A DNA stretch of 64,000 bases from Euzebya pacifica (GTDB lineage: Bacteria > Actinomycetota > Nitriliruptoria > Euzebyales > Euzebyaceae): positions 372,001 to 436,000 of the forward strand of contig NZ_CP031166.1 of NCBI RefSeq assembly GCF_003344865.1, given 5' to 3'. Within the stretch, counting starts at the first letter, position 1, and each line of letters starts with the position of its first letter. Positions 27,493-36,725 of the stretch are shown one piece after another. A program made the position numbers and the translations under genes. The notes below the pieces were generated by a model. It worked only from the letters and a program-made list of their open reading frames with translations. It was not told the origin of the DNA and did not search any database.

Positions 27493-30400
27493 TCATGGCC
27501 GGTCGGGATAGTCCCGGCCGAACTCATCACTAGCGAAGTTGTTCGCTTGGCACGCGGCGCTGGTGCACTGCTCCGGATAGCCAGAACTGCTGTACTCAGG
27601 CCACGACCAGTTCGGCTCGGCAAGGGGCCACGGGTCCGGGATCGGGTTGTCGACCAGGGTGGGGAGTCGGATCGCGTCCGGATTGGAGGGAGTACCGTCG
27701 CCAGAGACAGTGGCGTACTGCGCCGAGCTGTTGTTTGCCACACACAGCGCCGTGCCGTCGTTGCCACGCCCGACTCCACCCCCCCAGCTGGGCCCGTTGG
27801 TCCGGGTCGTCCCCGAAGGACAGCTGATCTGCCCATACCCGTTCGGGTCGGACAGGTCGTAGCTGCCCACGAGAGCAGGGCCACCGGCAGCAGATCCGAA
27901 ACCCGCGCCCCAGTTGTAGAAGCCGCGGTGGGACTGACCGACCCAGGTGCCGCCGTCACCGAAGCCGGTGTAGGGGTTGCCACCGAGATCGGTGTAGCAG
28001 AAGGTCGTGCCATCGTTGCTGGGGGTCCATTCGCCGCCAGGGGTGACGATGCTGCCGCAGGTGACTCCGGAGTCGGAACGGACGCCGACGTTCTGGGTGA
28101 CCGAGTACGTCGGCGTCTCCCTGGTGTTCTGATACCTCAGTGCCCACGCCGACCGTCCGGTGCAGTTGATGGCGTTCGCCGCGTCCGGGCACGACTGGAT
28201 CGTGGTGTTGCTGAGTCGTCCGGTGGTGGTGCTGAGGCTGTCGGCGGCGTCGGTCCAGGGCATGCATTCGTCGCCGGACCGGTCAGGGTGACAGGACACG
28301 ACCTGCAGGTGGTAGATCTCGCCGTAGGGGGCACCGACGTCGGGCAGGTTGTTGCCGGTGGAGGCCATGAGTTCGCTGTTGAACCGGACGTCGCCGTCCC
28401 GGTCGACGTAGCGGTAGCGGAAGTAGGTGGCACCGGTGCCGTTGCCGTTGAAGCGGCTGTCGCGGATCTCTGCGATCCAGACGGAGGGGTCGGGGCCGCG
28501 CGGGTTGTTCTGGGCGATGCCGACGATGGGGTTGGTTGGTGGGGTGAGGTCGAGGATGGTGTCGGTGATGTCGGCCCATGGGCCTCGGTTGCCGTACTTG
28601 TCGGTGGATGCGGCGCAGAAGGCGTGGTTGGTGTTCTGTTCGTAGGGTCCGAGGTCGTCGTGGAGGCCGTGACGGTCGCTGTTGACTTCCGTGGTGCCGG
28701 TTGGGCAGGCGGCGGTGTTGTCGGCGGATCGGACCTGCACGGTCGATTGGGTCTGGCCGCCGGCGATCTGTTGGCCGGGCCAGGTGCGGATGTCGGCGCG
28801 GAAGGCTTCGGGGGTGTCGGTGGTGATGGTGGGGAGGCCGCCTTCGTGGGAGCACAGGGTGTCGTGGAAGCGGGTGCCGCCGGTGGGGGCGTCGCGTTCC
28901 AGGAGCGTCGGGTGGCCTTCGGGGTCGACGGGGATGACGGCCTGGTAGCCCCACGTGTCGTCTGGTGGGGCGGGGAGGGTGTGGGTGTTGCCGGTGACTT
29001 GGTTGCCGGTGGGTGTGAGGTTGGCGGGGGTGTCGCAGCGGTTGGTGGCTGTCTGGATCTGGTAGGTGGCGTCGGTGGCGAGGCCGTTGTTGAGACCGCC
29101 GTCGTCGAGGTCGGTGGTGTCGGGCCAGGTCAGGTTGATGGGGCCGTCCAACGGGGTGGTGTTGGTGGTCCGGACGATGGTGGGTCGGGCCCATGGTTCG
29201 GCTCGGCCGGTCTGGGCCCAGGCGGATGTGTTGCGGGCCGTGTCGATGGAACGGACCCGGTAGACGAAGGACTGTGCCGGGTCGAGGGTGCCCGGCAGCA
29301 GGTGGCCGTTTCGGCTCCCGGCGGGTTGGCCGTGCCAGTAGTTGTTGGTGGTGGTGGTGCAGCCGGTGGCGGCGTTGGTGCCGGGCACGGGCACCCACAG
29401 CGCGGGGTCGTTGAACGCCGAATCCGGTTGGTTGTGTCCAACGGCGATGTACTCAACGCGGTAGCAGAGGAAGTCGCCGTCAGGGTCAGTGGATGCGACG
29501 TCACGCCACACGACGTGAGTGGAGTGCTCCAGGGACTTGACCGCTGCGACGCGGTTGGCCGGCAGACCTCCGGGGGGTGTGGAGTCGGGGCACGGACCGA
29601 AGCCGGGGGTGTCGCAGTCGGGTTCGGGGCATGCCGGCATCCCGGGGTCACCGCAACCGGCGGTCGTGCCTGGGGGTTGACCGGAGCCGTCGCAGGACAC
29701 GTCGGGGACGTCGATGCGCAAGACGTTGCCGGCGTGGTCGGTGGCCTCGAGTCGGTAGTCCCACACCTCATTGCATCCGGTGGCGGTCGATCCGTCGTCG
29801 GAGTAGGGGCCACCGGGGCGACCGCGCGAGTCGAGGGCGGTGTCGGAGTACACCGTCTCGACCTGCCCGACGCTGTGGCCGGGGCACGGGTTGTTCTCGC
29901 AGGAGTCGAATGTGCGTGTGACCCGGATGGAGTTCAGGGCCGCGAAGTCGTCCGCTGCCCCGTCGAAGGACCAGAGGATGTCGGATTGGCCGTCGACATC
30001 GGTGTCGGAGATGGGTTGGACGTGGAAGTCGTGGACGGTGGGGTCGGTGTGGTCGTCGGGGGTGGAGCAGCCGGGCTGGCCGAGTGAGGTGCCGTTTGCG
30101 GTCCATGCCGAGTAGTTGTCGATCGCTTGGCGCGGGTGGTCGGCGGCGTTGTCGAAGGCGCGGACCCGGTAGCAGTAGGTGGTTCCCCAGTACAGACCGC
30201 CGGATCCGGGGGTGTGCCATGAGGTCTGGGTGATGCTGGTCGTGCCCGGTGGAAGCACGACGAACTGGTCGTTACCTGGGGCGCCACCGACGGTGTAGAG
30301 CTGTGGGCCGGCGGGGTCGGTGGCACCGTTGGAGTACCGGGAGACCTCGTAGCCGCCGATGCCTGAGTAGTCATCGATGGAGTCGGGCCAATCGATGAGG

Positions 30401-33360
30401 ATGCGGCGTTCGCCCTCATCGGCACCGGGGGTCGGCGGCGTGGCGGTCTGCAAGGCACCGTCGGACGGGGTCAGGGCCGTGGTCCCCTGGGTGGTGCTGT
30501 TCCACGACCCAGAGCCCGCCACGAGCGGGTAGGTGTCGTAGCCGGCGGGTGGGGCGGCACCGGGACTGATGGGGTCGTAGAGGTCCAGCGCGATGCCGTC
30601 GGCAGAGCTGCCGGTGGTGGCGTTGCCTTCCCGGTCAACGGCGGTCACCCGGTAGTCGTAGAGCCGCAACCAGGGCATGTCGCCGTCGTCGTCGGCATCG
30701 ACTGCATCGGAGTCGCCCGGTGGGAACGGGTTGGTGTCCCACAGGTTGAATGGGCCGGGTGGCTGGCGACGGTCGATGTCGTAGCGGTCCATGCCGGACT
30801 GGCGCGGGTGTTCCTGCGTGTCGGGCCAGTCGAGGTCGAGCTGGCGGTGGGCCTCCTCAACGACCAGGTCGGGGTCGGGTTGGGGGTCGAAGTCGTCTTG
30901 CGTTTCGATGCAGCCCTCAGGGGTCGCGCCGTCCCCGACGGCGTCGAACAGCGCGAACCAGGAGCGGTTCCCGACGGTGTCGTAGGCCTGGACGCGGTAG
31001 CAGTAGATCCAGCCCCACTCGACGGTGTCGTCGGTGAACCGTTCGTCGTCGGGGTCGACCGGAGGGGTGAGGGTTCCCCATTCGGCCGGGTCGTTGAAGC
31101 AGGGGTCGACCGGTGACCCGACGGGGGTGTCGCACCGTTCGAGGATGAACGTGGCTCCGGTGAGGTCGAACGCGGGACCGACGTCCCAGGTGAGGTCGAC
31201 GTCGTGGGCGGGCAGCAGCGGGTTGTCGCTGGACGGGTTGCGGGGGACGTCGACGGCCTGCCGGTCGACGGGAAGCGGCGGTGCGGTGGTGTCGATGGTC
31301 ACCTGGTTGGAGGTGATGCGCCCGGAGGTGTTGCCTGCGGCATCAACGGCGTAGACGTCGAAGACGTAGTCGCCGTCGAGGACGTCAACGAGGACGATGC
31401 TGGTGGTGTTGGGGTTGAAGTCGCCGAGGGGTAGACCGGGGTCGGGTGTGAGGCGGATCCCGTTGGCCTCGACCCGGACGGCGTTGCGGTCGGGGTCGAC
31501 TGGCAGGGTCCAGCGGACCTCGATCTCGTTGTTGATCGGGTAGCGGGGGGTGAGGGGGTACTGGACCTCGGTGCAGGCCGGCGCGTCGGTGCAGCCGCCC
31601 GGTGGGGTGAACGGGTAGCCGGCCGGTGGGGTGTAGCGGCCTGAGTCGTCGGCAACGACGGTGGTGGGCTGGTCCGGGCCGGGGGAGACGGTTTCGTCTG
31701 CGGCGGTGACGCCCTCGTGGTCGTGGACGGTGGCAATGACGTTGCCGACGTCGATGGGGTCGACGGTGTCGCCGAGGCGGGCGGATGCGGGTCCGGCCCA
31801 GTCAGACGGGGTGAGCCCGTCGACGATTGCACGGACCCGATAGGAGTAGGTGATGCCGAACTCGGGGCGCGGCAGGGTTGCGGCGGCGTCCTCGGTGTCG
31901 TTGATGTCGAGGTCCTCGGCTCCGGTGGCGTCACCGGGAGTGGTGCCGAGCGGCTGCCAGTTGGTGGTGCCGGCCTCGGCACGGTGGATCTCGTATCGGT
32001 CGATCTCCGGGGTGTCGGAGGCCTCCCAGACCACATGGATGTCGTCGCCCTGGCCGTCGGGTGCGGCGATGGGGTTGCGGGGCGGCAGGACGATCCCGCC
32101 TGCTTGCGGGGTGCCGGTGGCCTGTCCTTCGGGGCCAATCTGTTCCGATGCGGTGCCGGGGCCGCGGACACCTCGGACGAACACGGTGTAGGGGGTGCCG
32201 TTGGTGAGGCCGTCGAAGACGTAGCTGGTGGTTTGCACCCGGATGGGGCCGCGAGGCGCACCGGAGCCGGCCCCGTCGATGCGGATGTCGTAGGCGCCGA
32301 TGTTCTGCTCTGCGGGCAGCGGGTCCCAGTCGACGGCAAGGGTGGCGTTGGACGGGACGAGGGTCGGGTTGGGGGCGGTGATGTCGGCGGCGCCGGGTGT
32401 TGCCTGGTCGCAGCCGGGAGCGGACCGGCCAGCGTTGTTGATCGCCACGACACAGAAGTCGTGGATGCTGTCGGGCAGTCCGTTGATGGTCGAACTCAGC
32501 GTGTCTGCGGGGACGGTCTCGTGGACCCGTGCGGGCGCGTCGCTGTTGGGGTCGTCGTAGGAGATCTCGAAGGCCGATGCCTCACCGGTCCCTGCGGTCG
32601 GTGGGGTCGGTGGGGTCGGTGGGGTCGGCGGGACGTAGGTGGAGTCGCGGCAGCCGTCGCCATTGGTGTCGGTGAGGAAGGTCGGCGGTGGTGGCGGGTC
32701 GCACACTCCGGGGCTGCCGGGGCTGCCAGGGGTACCAGGGCTGCCAGCAACGGCCGCGGCGGGGGTCCACGTCACGTTGACGGAGCCTGGTCCCGCTGCG
32801 GGGGTGGCAGTGACCGCCGGGGTGCCGGGCGGGTCGGGGTTGAACAGCGGCGAGGGGGCGAACTCGCCGGGCTCGCAACCGATGAACCCGTCGGTGTCGG
32901 TGGCGATGATCGCCTGGATTTCGGGGTCGGTGGAGCCCAGGAACTCTTCGAGGCTGTAGATGGTGCCCTGCCCACCGTTGCTGCCGTCGAGCACGAGGAC
33001 GCGGCACTGCTCGTACCGGTGGGCGTACACCACACCGTTGCCAATGTCTGCGATGACAGGGGAGGCTGTGCCCTCGTCGATCTCCTCCTGCGGGATCACG
33101 ACCGTTCCGGCTGCTTGGAACAGCTGGCTTGCCGGGTCTGACCCGTCGCCCTCGACCGCGTCGACGCTGTCGGCCTGGGCGACCTGTTCGACCTGCCGCA
33201 GCGTCGCGTCAATCGAGTGGGCCTCGCCGCGTCGGGACACCAGCTGGAAGGTGGTGACGGCGATCGCGGCGATGATGCCGATGATCGCCACGCCGGCGGC
33301 GAGTTCGATGAGCGTGAATCCGCGGGGCGAGCGGGGGTTCGGGGTACGGCTGGAAAGCAC
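27493..33360 (-). CDS. Giant type IV prepilin-like protein with many fibronectin-III domains
   Basis: 1955 residues. GTG 33360 is fixed by GGAGG 5 nt upstream and a 13-residue leader VLSSRTPNPRSPRG|FTLIELAAGV with Glu5. The pilin head (about 15-180: SIDATLRQVEQVAQA, VVIPQEEID) is shared with the pilins at 8482 and 20824. A collagen-like stretch (GSPGTPGSPGSPG) and PPT repeats lead into about ten or more fibronectin-III-like units (PGSVNVTWTP, NEIEVRWTLP, HDVDLTWDVG, RILIDWPDSI and others). The last 400 residues are Cys/Gly/Trp-rich with a different composition, perhaps an adhesive tip domain. It is far larger than normal pilins and is likely assembled at the filament tip. Confidence 0.85.
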   Translation of the reverse strand: MLSSRTPNPRSPRGFTLIELAAGVAIIGIIAAIAVTTFQLVSRRGEAHSIDATLRQVEQVAQADSVDAVEGDGSDPASQLFQAAGTVVIPQEEIDEGTASPVIADIGNGVVYAHRYEQCRVLVLDGSNGGQGTIYSLEEFLGSTDPEIQAIIATDTDGFIGCEPGEFAPSPLFNPDPPGTPAVTATPAAGPGSVNVTWTPAAAVAGSPGTPGSPGSPGVCDPPPPPTFLTDTNGDGCRDSTYVPPTPPTPPTPPTAGTGEASAFEISYDDPNSDAPARVHETVPADTLSSTINGLPDSIHDFCVVAINNAGRSAPGCDQATPGAADITAPNPTLVPSNATLAVDWDPLPAEQNIGAYDIRIDGAGSGAPRGPIRVQTTSYVFDGLTNGTPYTVFVRGVRGPGTASEQIGPEGQATGTPQAGGIVLPPRNPIAAPDGQGDDIHVVWEASDTPEIDRYEIHRAEAGTTNWQPLGTTPGDATGAEDLDINDTEDAAATLPRPEFGITYSYRVRAIVDGLTPSDWAGPASARLGDTVDPIDVGNVIATVHDHEGVTAADETVSPGPDQPTTVVADDSGRYTPPAGYPFTPPGGCTDAPACTEVQYPLTPRYPINNEIEVRWTLPVDPDRNAVRVEANGIRLTPDPGLPLGDFNPNTTSIVLVDVLDGDYVFDVYAVDAAGNTSGRITSNQVTIDTTAPPLPVDRQAVDVPRNPSSDNPLLPAHDVDLTWDVGPAFDLTGATFILERCDTPVGSPVDPCFNDPAEWGTLTPPVDPDDERFTDDTVEWGWIYCYRVQAYDTVGNRSWFALFDAVGDGATPEGCIETQDDFDPQPDPDLVVEEAHRQLDLDWPDTQEHPRQSGMDRYDIDRRQPPGPFNLWDTNPFPPGDSDAVDADDDGDMPWLRLYDYRVTAVDREGNATTGSSADGIALDLYDPISPGAAPPAGYDTYPLVAGSGSWNSTTQGTTALTPSDGALQTATPPTPGADEGERRILIDWPDSIDDYSGIGGYEVSRYSNGATDPAGPQLYTVGGAPGNDQFVVLPPGTTSITQTSWHTPGSGGLYWGTTYCYRVRAFDNAADHPRQAIDNYSAWTANGTSLGQPGCSTPDDHTDPTVHDFHVQPISDTDVDGQSDILWSFDGAADDFAALNSIRVTRTFDSCENNPCPGHSVGQVETVYSDTALDSRGRPGGPYSDDGSTATGCNEVWDYRLEATDHAGNVLRIDVPDVSCDGSGQPPGTTAGCGDPGMPACPEPDCDTPGFGPCPDSTPPGGLPANRVAAVKSLEHSTHVVWRDVASTDPDGDFLCYRVEYIAVGHNQPDSAFNDPALWVPVPGTNAATGCTTTTNNYWHGQPAGSRNGHLLPGTLDPAQSFVYRVRSIDTARNTSAWAQTGRAEPWARPTIVRTTNTTPLDGPINLTWPDTTDLDDGGLNNGLATDATYQIQTATNRCDTPANLTPTGNQVTGNTHTLPAPPDDTWGYQAVIPVDPEGHPTLLERDAPTGGTRFHDTLCSHEGGLPTITTDTPEAFRADIRTWPGQQIAGGQTQSTVQVRSADNTAACPTGTTEVNSDRHGLHDDLGPYEQNTNHAFCAASTDKYGNRGPWADITDTILDLTPPTNPIVGIAQNNPRGPDPSVWIAEIRDSRFNGNGTGATYFRYRYVDRDGDVRFNSELMASTGNNLPDVGAPYGEIYHLQVVSCHPDRSGDECMPWTDAADSLSTTTGRLSNTTIQSCPDAANAINCTGRSAWALRYQNTRETPTYSVTQNVGVRSDSGVTCGSIVTPGGEWTPSNDGTTFCYTDLGGNPYTGFGDGGTWVGQSHRGFYNWGAGFGSAAGGPALVGSYDLSDPNGYGQISCPSGTTRTNGPSWGGGVGRGNDGTALCVANNSSAQYATVSGDGTPSNPDAIRLPTLVDNPIPDPWPLAEPNWSWPEYSSSGYPEQCTSAACQANNFASDEFGRDYPDRP
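32596..32631 (-). repeat. 9-bp tandem repeat encoding Pro-Pro-Thr
   Basis: Four copies of GGTCGGTGG (last copy GGTCGGCGG) in the giant prepilin gene, coding for a PPT linker after the pilin head. Confidence 0.75.
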
Positions 33361-33391
33361 GGGTCCTCCGGGGACAGGGCGTGGGTGTGAG

Positions 33392-33405
33392 TGATGGTCG
33401 TCACA
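33392..33405 (-). promoter_or_regulatory. CGACC-type promoter motif before giant prepilin
   Basis: Minus-strand TGTGACGACCATCA lies about 31 nt before GTG 33360, leaving a short leader with GGAGG. The left edge departs from the consensus. Confidence 0.5.
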
Positions 33406-33616
33406 CACCTCATTCCTGTCCGCACAGTCGGAGGCAGGGCCCCAGACCCTTCGCCCGGGCAATGCTCTGGGGAGAGAGCTGCCGTCGCCGAGGGCGGGCG
33501 CCATCGCTGAGGAGTTGTGGCGGTCGACTGCTTGTTGCCAGGCACCGGGCTTCTTCATCCCTGGGCGGTCTCGACCCGGGTGCCGTGTCGCTGGGACCGG
33601 TGCTACCCGTGCCTGC

Positions 33617-34513
33617 TCAGACCCCGACTGTGTCGGGCAGCGGGTCGGGCAGCCCGTAGGAGGTGTGCAGGGTCAGTTCCTCGGCCTTCACCCCTGCGGG
33701 TTCGGGTGCGGCGGTGTTCTTCGCCCTGCCTGCGGTGGCGGTCTCGACGCCGGTGAGGTCGGTGCCCGACTCGATGGACTCGAACCGTTCGACCTTCGCC
33801 GTGGTCTCGGTGACAACGACCCGTTGGGGTCGGGTGACGCCGAGGAGCTCGTAGGCCCGGCCGATCCTGTCGGCGTGGGGTCCGGCCGCGATCGTGCCGC
33901 CGGTCGGGATGGCCGATCCGAACGCGATGGGGAACGGCACCGGCAGCACGGTGGCGGTGTCGCCGACCACGAGCCCGGAGGCGTGGCGTGCGAGCTCGTC
34001 GACCCGGTCGGTGATGCCGTCCCACCCGTCGGCTTCGAACATGTGGGTGTCGGCCCAGTGGGCGATGACCCGGAGGCGGGACACGGCGTCGGCGTAGGCG
34101 CCTTGCCCGCTGTCGGGCTGTGTGTCCTCGAGGATGTCGCGTGTCGCTTCGAGTCGTGCCGCCTCTGCGGTGATGACGTCGATGAGTTCCTCGGGGTCGA
34201 CGTCAGTGTCGGGGAGGGTGACGGCGGGCCCGTTGTCGGTCGGCCAGGGCACGTCGACCGGTTCGGGCATGCCGTCCTCACCGAGGACAACCTTGGTCGT
34301 CTTGGCCTTCTTGCCTCTGCGCATCCCGATCTTGGGAAGTCGCGAGGCCTTGGGGTTGTCCGTGACGTTGGCGGGGTCCGGGGCGTCGAAGTCGTCATCG
34401 AGGTCGTCGTCGTTTCGGGAGGCCCACCAGTCGACGATGCGGTCGCGGAAGGCGTAGCCGATCAGGCCTGCGCCGCCGAGCAGGAGGACGATGAGCAGGA
34501 TGGTGAGGAGCAC
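33617..34513 (-). CDS. Single-pass membrane protein of unknown function
   Basis: 298 residues from GTG 34513, with AAGGACGG about 9 nt upstream in the 12-bp gap after the previous gene. The N-terminal helix (LLTILLIVLLLGGAGLIGYA) is followed by an acidic then basic stretch (DDDLDDDFD, MRRGKKAK) and a helical and beta-containing domain that may be cytoplasmic. No family was recognised. It is cotranscribed with the pilin at 34526. The 256 bp downstream hold only the giant prepilin's promoter region. Confidence 0.65.
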   Translation of the reverse strand: MLLTILLIVLLLGGAGLIGYAFRDRIVDWWASRNDDDLDDDFDAPDPANVTDNPKASRLPKIGMRRGKKAKTTKVVLGEDGMPEPVDVPWPTDNGPAVTLPDTDVDPEELIDVITAEAARLEATRDILEDTQPDSGQGAYADAVSRLRVIAHWADTHMFEADGWDGITDRVDELARHASGLVVGDTATVLPVPFPIAFGSAIPTGGTIAAGPHADRIGRAYELLGVTRPQRVVVTETTAKVERFESIESGTDLTGVETATAGRAKNTAAPEPAGVKAEELTLHTSYGLPDPLPDTVGV

Positions 34514-34525
34514 GGGTGGCCGTCC

Positions 34526-35113
34526 TTAGAGGGTGTCGAGGTCGGTTGGGTTGTCGGGGCTGCCGAGGACGTCGGTGTGGCCGGTGCCGGCCGGCAGGTT
34601 GCGGGCGTCGCAGATGACCCCGGCGTCGACGTCGATGGTGTGAGTGGCCCAGGTGGTGGCTACGGACTCGGGGGCGCGCCGGTCGCCGTCGTCGTCCTCC
34701 ACGGGTGTGTAGCGGGCGAGAAGGCAGGTCTGGCCGGCGGCGGACACGGCGACGAGGACGGTTCCGGTCGGGCCGGTGGTCGCGTCGTAGTCCGACAGGC
34801 GGGGGTCGTCGGGGCCTTGGGAGGGCCCGTCGATCCCGGATGCGACGTCGATGCCGTTGTCGTTGAGGGCGTTGACGATCGGGCCTGCGGTTGATCCTGC
34901 GGTGGGCCAGGTGTCGGGTGGCAGGTCAAGCAGGCCTGCTTCGACAGCCAGGAGGTTGACCCGTCCGGCGCCGAGTTCGCCGGAGCGTTGGGAGGACTGG
35001 GCGACGGGGATGGCGACGCCAACGGCGATTGCCAGGAGAAGGGCGACGGTGGCGACCTCGATGGTCGTCACGCCTCTTGCGGTCCGGCGTTGGTGGATGG
35101 ATGTGGCGGTCAC
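34526..35113 (-). CDS. Type IV prepilin-like protein (VTTIE type)
   Basis: 195 residues from GTG 35113. The leader VTATSIHQRRTARG is followed by VTTIEVATVALLLAIAVGV, so Glu5 is kept but position 1 is Val. The head has two Cys (TCLLARYTP ... GVICDARN). It is a minor pilin or pseudopilin candidate. The promoter motif ends 5 nt before the start, and a strong terminator separates it from the pilin upstream. Confidence 0.8.
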   Translation of the reverse strand: MTATSIHQRRTARGVTTIEVATVALLLAIAVGVAIPVAQSSQRSGELGAGRVNLLAVEAGLLDLPPDTWPTAGSTAGPIVNALNDNGIDVASGIDGPSQGPDDPRLSDYDATTGPTGTVLVAVSAAGQTCLLARYTPVEDDDGDRRAPESVATTWATHTIDVDAGVICDARNLPAGTGHTDVLGSPDNPTDLDTL

Positions 35114-35118
35114 GTGGG

Positions 35119-35132
35119 TGATGGTCGGCCGG
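35119..35132 (-). promoter_or_regulatory. CGACC-type promoter motif before pilin 35113
   Basis: Minus-strand CCGGCCGACCATCA ends 5 nt before GTG 35113. Confidence 0.6.
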
Positions 35133-35163
35133 TTGTGCCCGGGCGCACGCTCGCGGGAAGGCG

Positions 35164-35192
35164 GGAACCCCGCCCACAACGGGCGGGGTTCC
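35164..35192 (-). terminator. Strong hairpin after the probable major pilin gene
   Basis: GGAACCCCGCCC-ACAAC-GGGCGGGGTTCC, a perfect 12-bp stem, 42 bp beyond the stop at 35234. It would end the pilin transcript and shield the promoter at 35119. Confidence 0.88.
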
Positions 35193-35233
35193 GGATGGGG
35201 GGTTGGGCCCGGCAGGGTTGCCGGTCGTGTCGG

Positions 35234-35959
35234 CTAGTCGCCGATCAGACCTGCGTAGGTGGCCTCCGAGGAGTCATCGAAGAGGAAGTCCTCGTTGTCG
35301 ACGCCGTTGTCGCTCCAGTCAACAGCGGCGAAGCCGCCGAGGGCGTCGGCGGCTTCGATGAAGACGCCCTCCTCCTCGGTGTTGACCGCCAAGTTGACGC
35401 CCTTGTTGCAGAGGGGCTGGGTGACGTCGGCGACCATGCCGTTGGTGACGTCGTCGGACGCGTCGGCGGTGCCCCAGTCGACGGTCTCGCCGTTGTAGGT
35501 GGACAGGTGGCGGATGTAGACGGGTGCCTCACCGGAGGCCTCCTGCGGCGGCAGGAACAGGCAGCCGGCGCGGACGTTGTCGCCGAAGGTCTGCATGAGG
35601 GCGATGACCTCGTAGTCCTCGCGGTCGAGGAGGATGGACTCGCCGGCGTCGTCGGCGTCGTCGCCGTAGACGGTCAGGGCGACGGACTCCTGGTCGACGG
35701 CGGGCAGCTCGAGGTAGGCAGCGACGAGGTCGCGAACGTCGTTGGCGGCGCGGCCGCGCTGCTGGGACAGCGCGACCAGGCTGTTGGAGAAGTTGCTGGC
35801 GGTGGAGTCCATGGCGGCGCCGCGGGAGCGCTGCTGGAAGATCTGGAAGACGGGGATGGCGATGGCCGCGAGGATCGCGATCACCAGGATGACGCCGGCG
35901 AGCTCGACCAGGGTGAAGCCCCGGTTCTCGCGGTCGCGGCGGGCGAGGGTGGTCAGCAT
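35234..35959 (-). CDS. Probable major type IV pilin
   Basis: 241 residues. The leader MLTTLARRDRENRG|FTLVELAGVILVIAILAAIA is canonical, with Phe1 and Glu5. The head is strongly acidic, with Cys in AGCLFLPP and PLCNKGVN, and ends LIGD. Four features favour the main fibre subunit: a strong AGGAG 9-10 nt upstream, a monocistronic layout with its own promoter and terminator, biased GC-ending codons, and a moderate size. The 133-nt structured leader suggests extra control of its output. Confidence 0.82.
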   Translation of the reverse strand: MLTTLARRDRENRGFTLVELAGVILVIAILAAIAIPVFQIFQQRSRGAAMDSTASNFSNSLVALSQQRGRAANDVRDLVAAYLELPAVDQESVALTVYGDDADDAGESILLDREDYEVIALMQTFGDNVRAGCLFLPPQEASGEAPVYIRHLSTYNGETVDWGTADASDDVTNGMVADVTQPLCNKGVNLAVNTEEEGVFIEAADALGGFAAVDWSDNGVDNEDFLFDDSSEATYAGLIGD

Positions 35960-36092
35960 GGGTTCTGTTCTCCTGTGATTTGTTTCGGGTACCGGTGGGG
36001 CTTGCCCTGGTACCCGGAAGGCACCGTGACGGGCGGTCTGTCTCTGTCCTGTTGGTGCCGCCCGTCGCGACTGCTTCGCGCGGAACCGGTTT
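35960..36092 (-). promoter_or_regulatory. Structured 5' leader of the pilin gene
   Basis: Between promoter motif and pilin start lie CGGGTACC/GGTACCCG (35986-36016) and GACGGGCGG/CCGCCCGTC (36028-36066). A second pairing, GGCACC (36020-36025) with GGTGCC (36054-36059), excludes part of the latter stem. This could be an attenuator, an mRNA stabiliser or a riboregulator. No known riboswitch class was recognised. Confidence 0.5.
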
Positions 36093-36106
36093 GGATGGTC
36101 GGCGGG
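36093..36106 (-). promoter_or_regulatory. CGACC-type promoter motif for the major pilin
   Basis: Minus-strand CCCGCCGACCATCC lies about 133 nt before ATG 35959. It is the only copy followed by a long leader. Confidence 0.5.
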
Positions 36107-36226
36107 AGCCCGATCAGTGACACTTGGGCCCGGGTGAGATGCCGGTGGGCGTGGGGTGCCGTGGTGCTGGGTTCAACGAGCCGCGCCGGTCGGCACGTGA
36201 TGCGACGCGCGTTGCGGGTTCCGTGC

Positions 36227-36586
36227 CTATGCGGTGTGCGGGACGGCGGAATCCAGCAGGGTCCGGGCGAGACTGGTGAACCATCCCTTGGTGCCAGCGG
36301 GGTGAGTGGCCGGACCTGGTAGTCCCGCGATCATTGCTGCGGTTCGCCCCGGGTCTGTTGCGACACGTCCCCGGCGCAGCATCGCGCGGGTGGTCAGCAG
36401 GTCGCCGGTGAGGACGGGGAGGATGAGGGCGGCCAACAGGTCGGCCGCGTCCTGGCAGCCCGCCGAGTACTCCTGTGCCAGTGATGCGTCGGCCCCAAGT
36501 GCGGCAACCACGACGCGGACGGCCTCCTCGCTGGGCCTGTCGCCGGCGAGTATTGCGGTGATGTCGGCGGTGATCGGGTCGCTCAT
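36227..36586 (-). CDS. Hypothetical protein
   Basis: 119 residues from ATG 36586 (MSDPITADITAILAGDRPS). In-frame alternatives at 36598 and 36616 exist, the latter right after the hairpin at 36621. It is helical, Ala-rich and soluble. No family was recognised. It follows the pilus operon after a terminator-like hairpin. Confidence 0.5.
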   Translation of the reverse strand: MSDPITADITAILAGDRPSEEAVRVVVAALGADASLAQEYSAGCQDAADLLAALILPVLTGDLLTTRAMLRRGRVATDPGRTAAMIAGLPGPATHPAGTKGWFTSLARTLLDSAVPHTA

Positions 36587-36620
36587 CGCCCGTTCCATTC
36601 CGTCGGGTGCGGACATGCGG

Positions 36621-36646
36621 AGGGCCCGCCATTTATGGCGGGCCCT
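36621..36646 (-). terminator. Hairpin ending the pilus operon
   Basis: AGGGCCCGCCAT-TT-ATGGCGGGCCCT, a 12-bp perfect palindromic stem, 80 bp beyond the stop of the PilM-like gene. There is no U-tract on the minus strand, which is common in high-GC genomes. Confidence 0.8.
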
Positions 36647-36725
36647 ATAAGGATCCTCGTGGATCGAGAGCTGATCCTTGTGCCGCGTTTGTGGCGCCGG
36701 CGTCGGAGGGCTGGGGCCGGCTATG

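Noticed and set aside
27547-30087. An 846-codon open frame on the plus strand
   Set aside because: It lies opposite the giant prepilin gene. Its Gly/Val/Arg-rich translation has no domain and follows from GC-rich codons; the minus strand shows clear fibronectin-III units.
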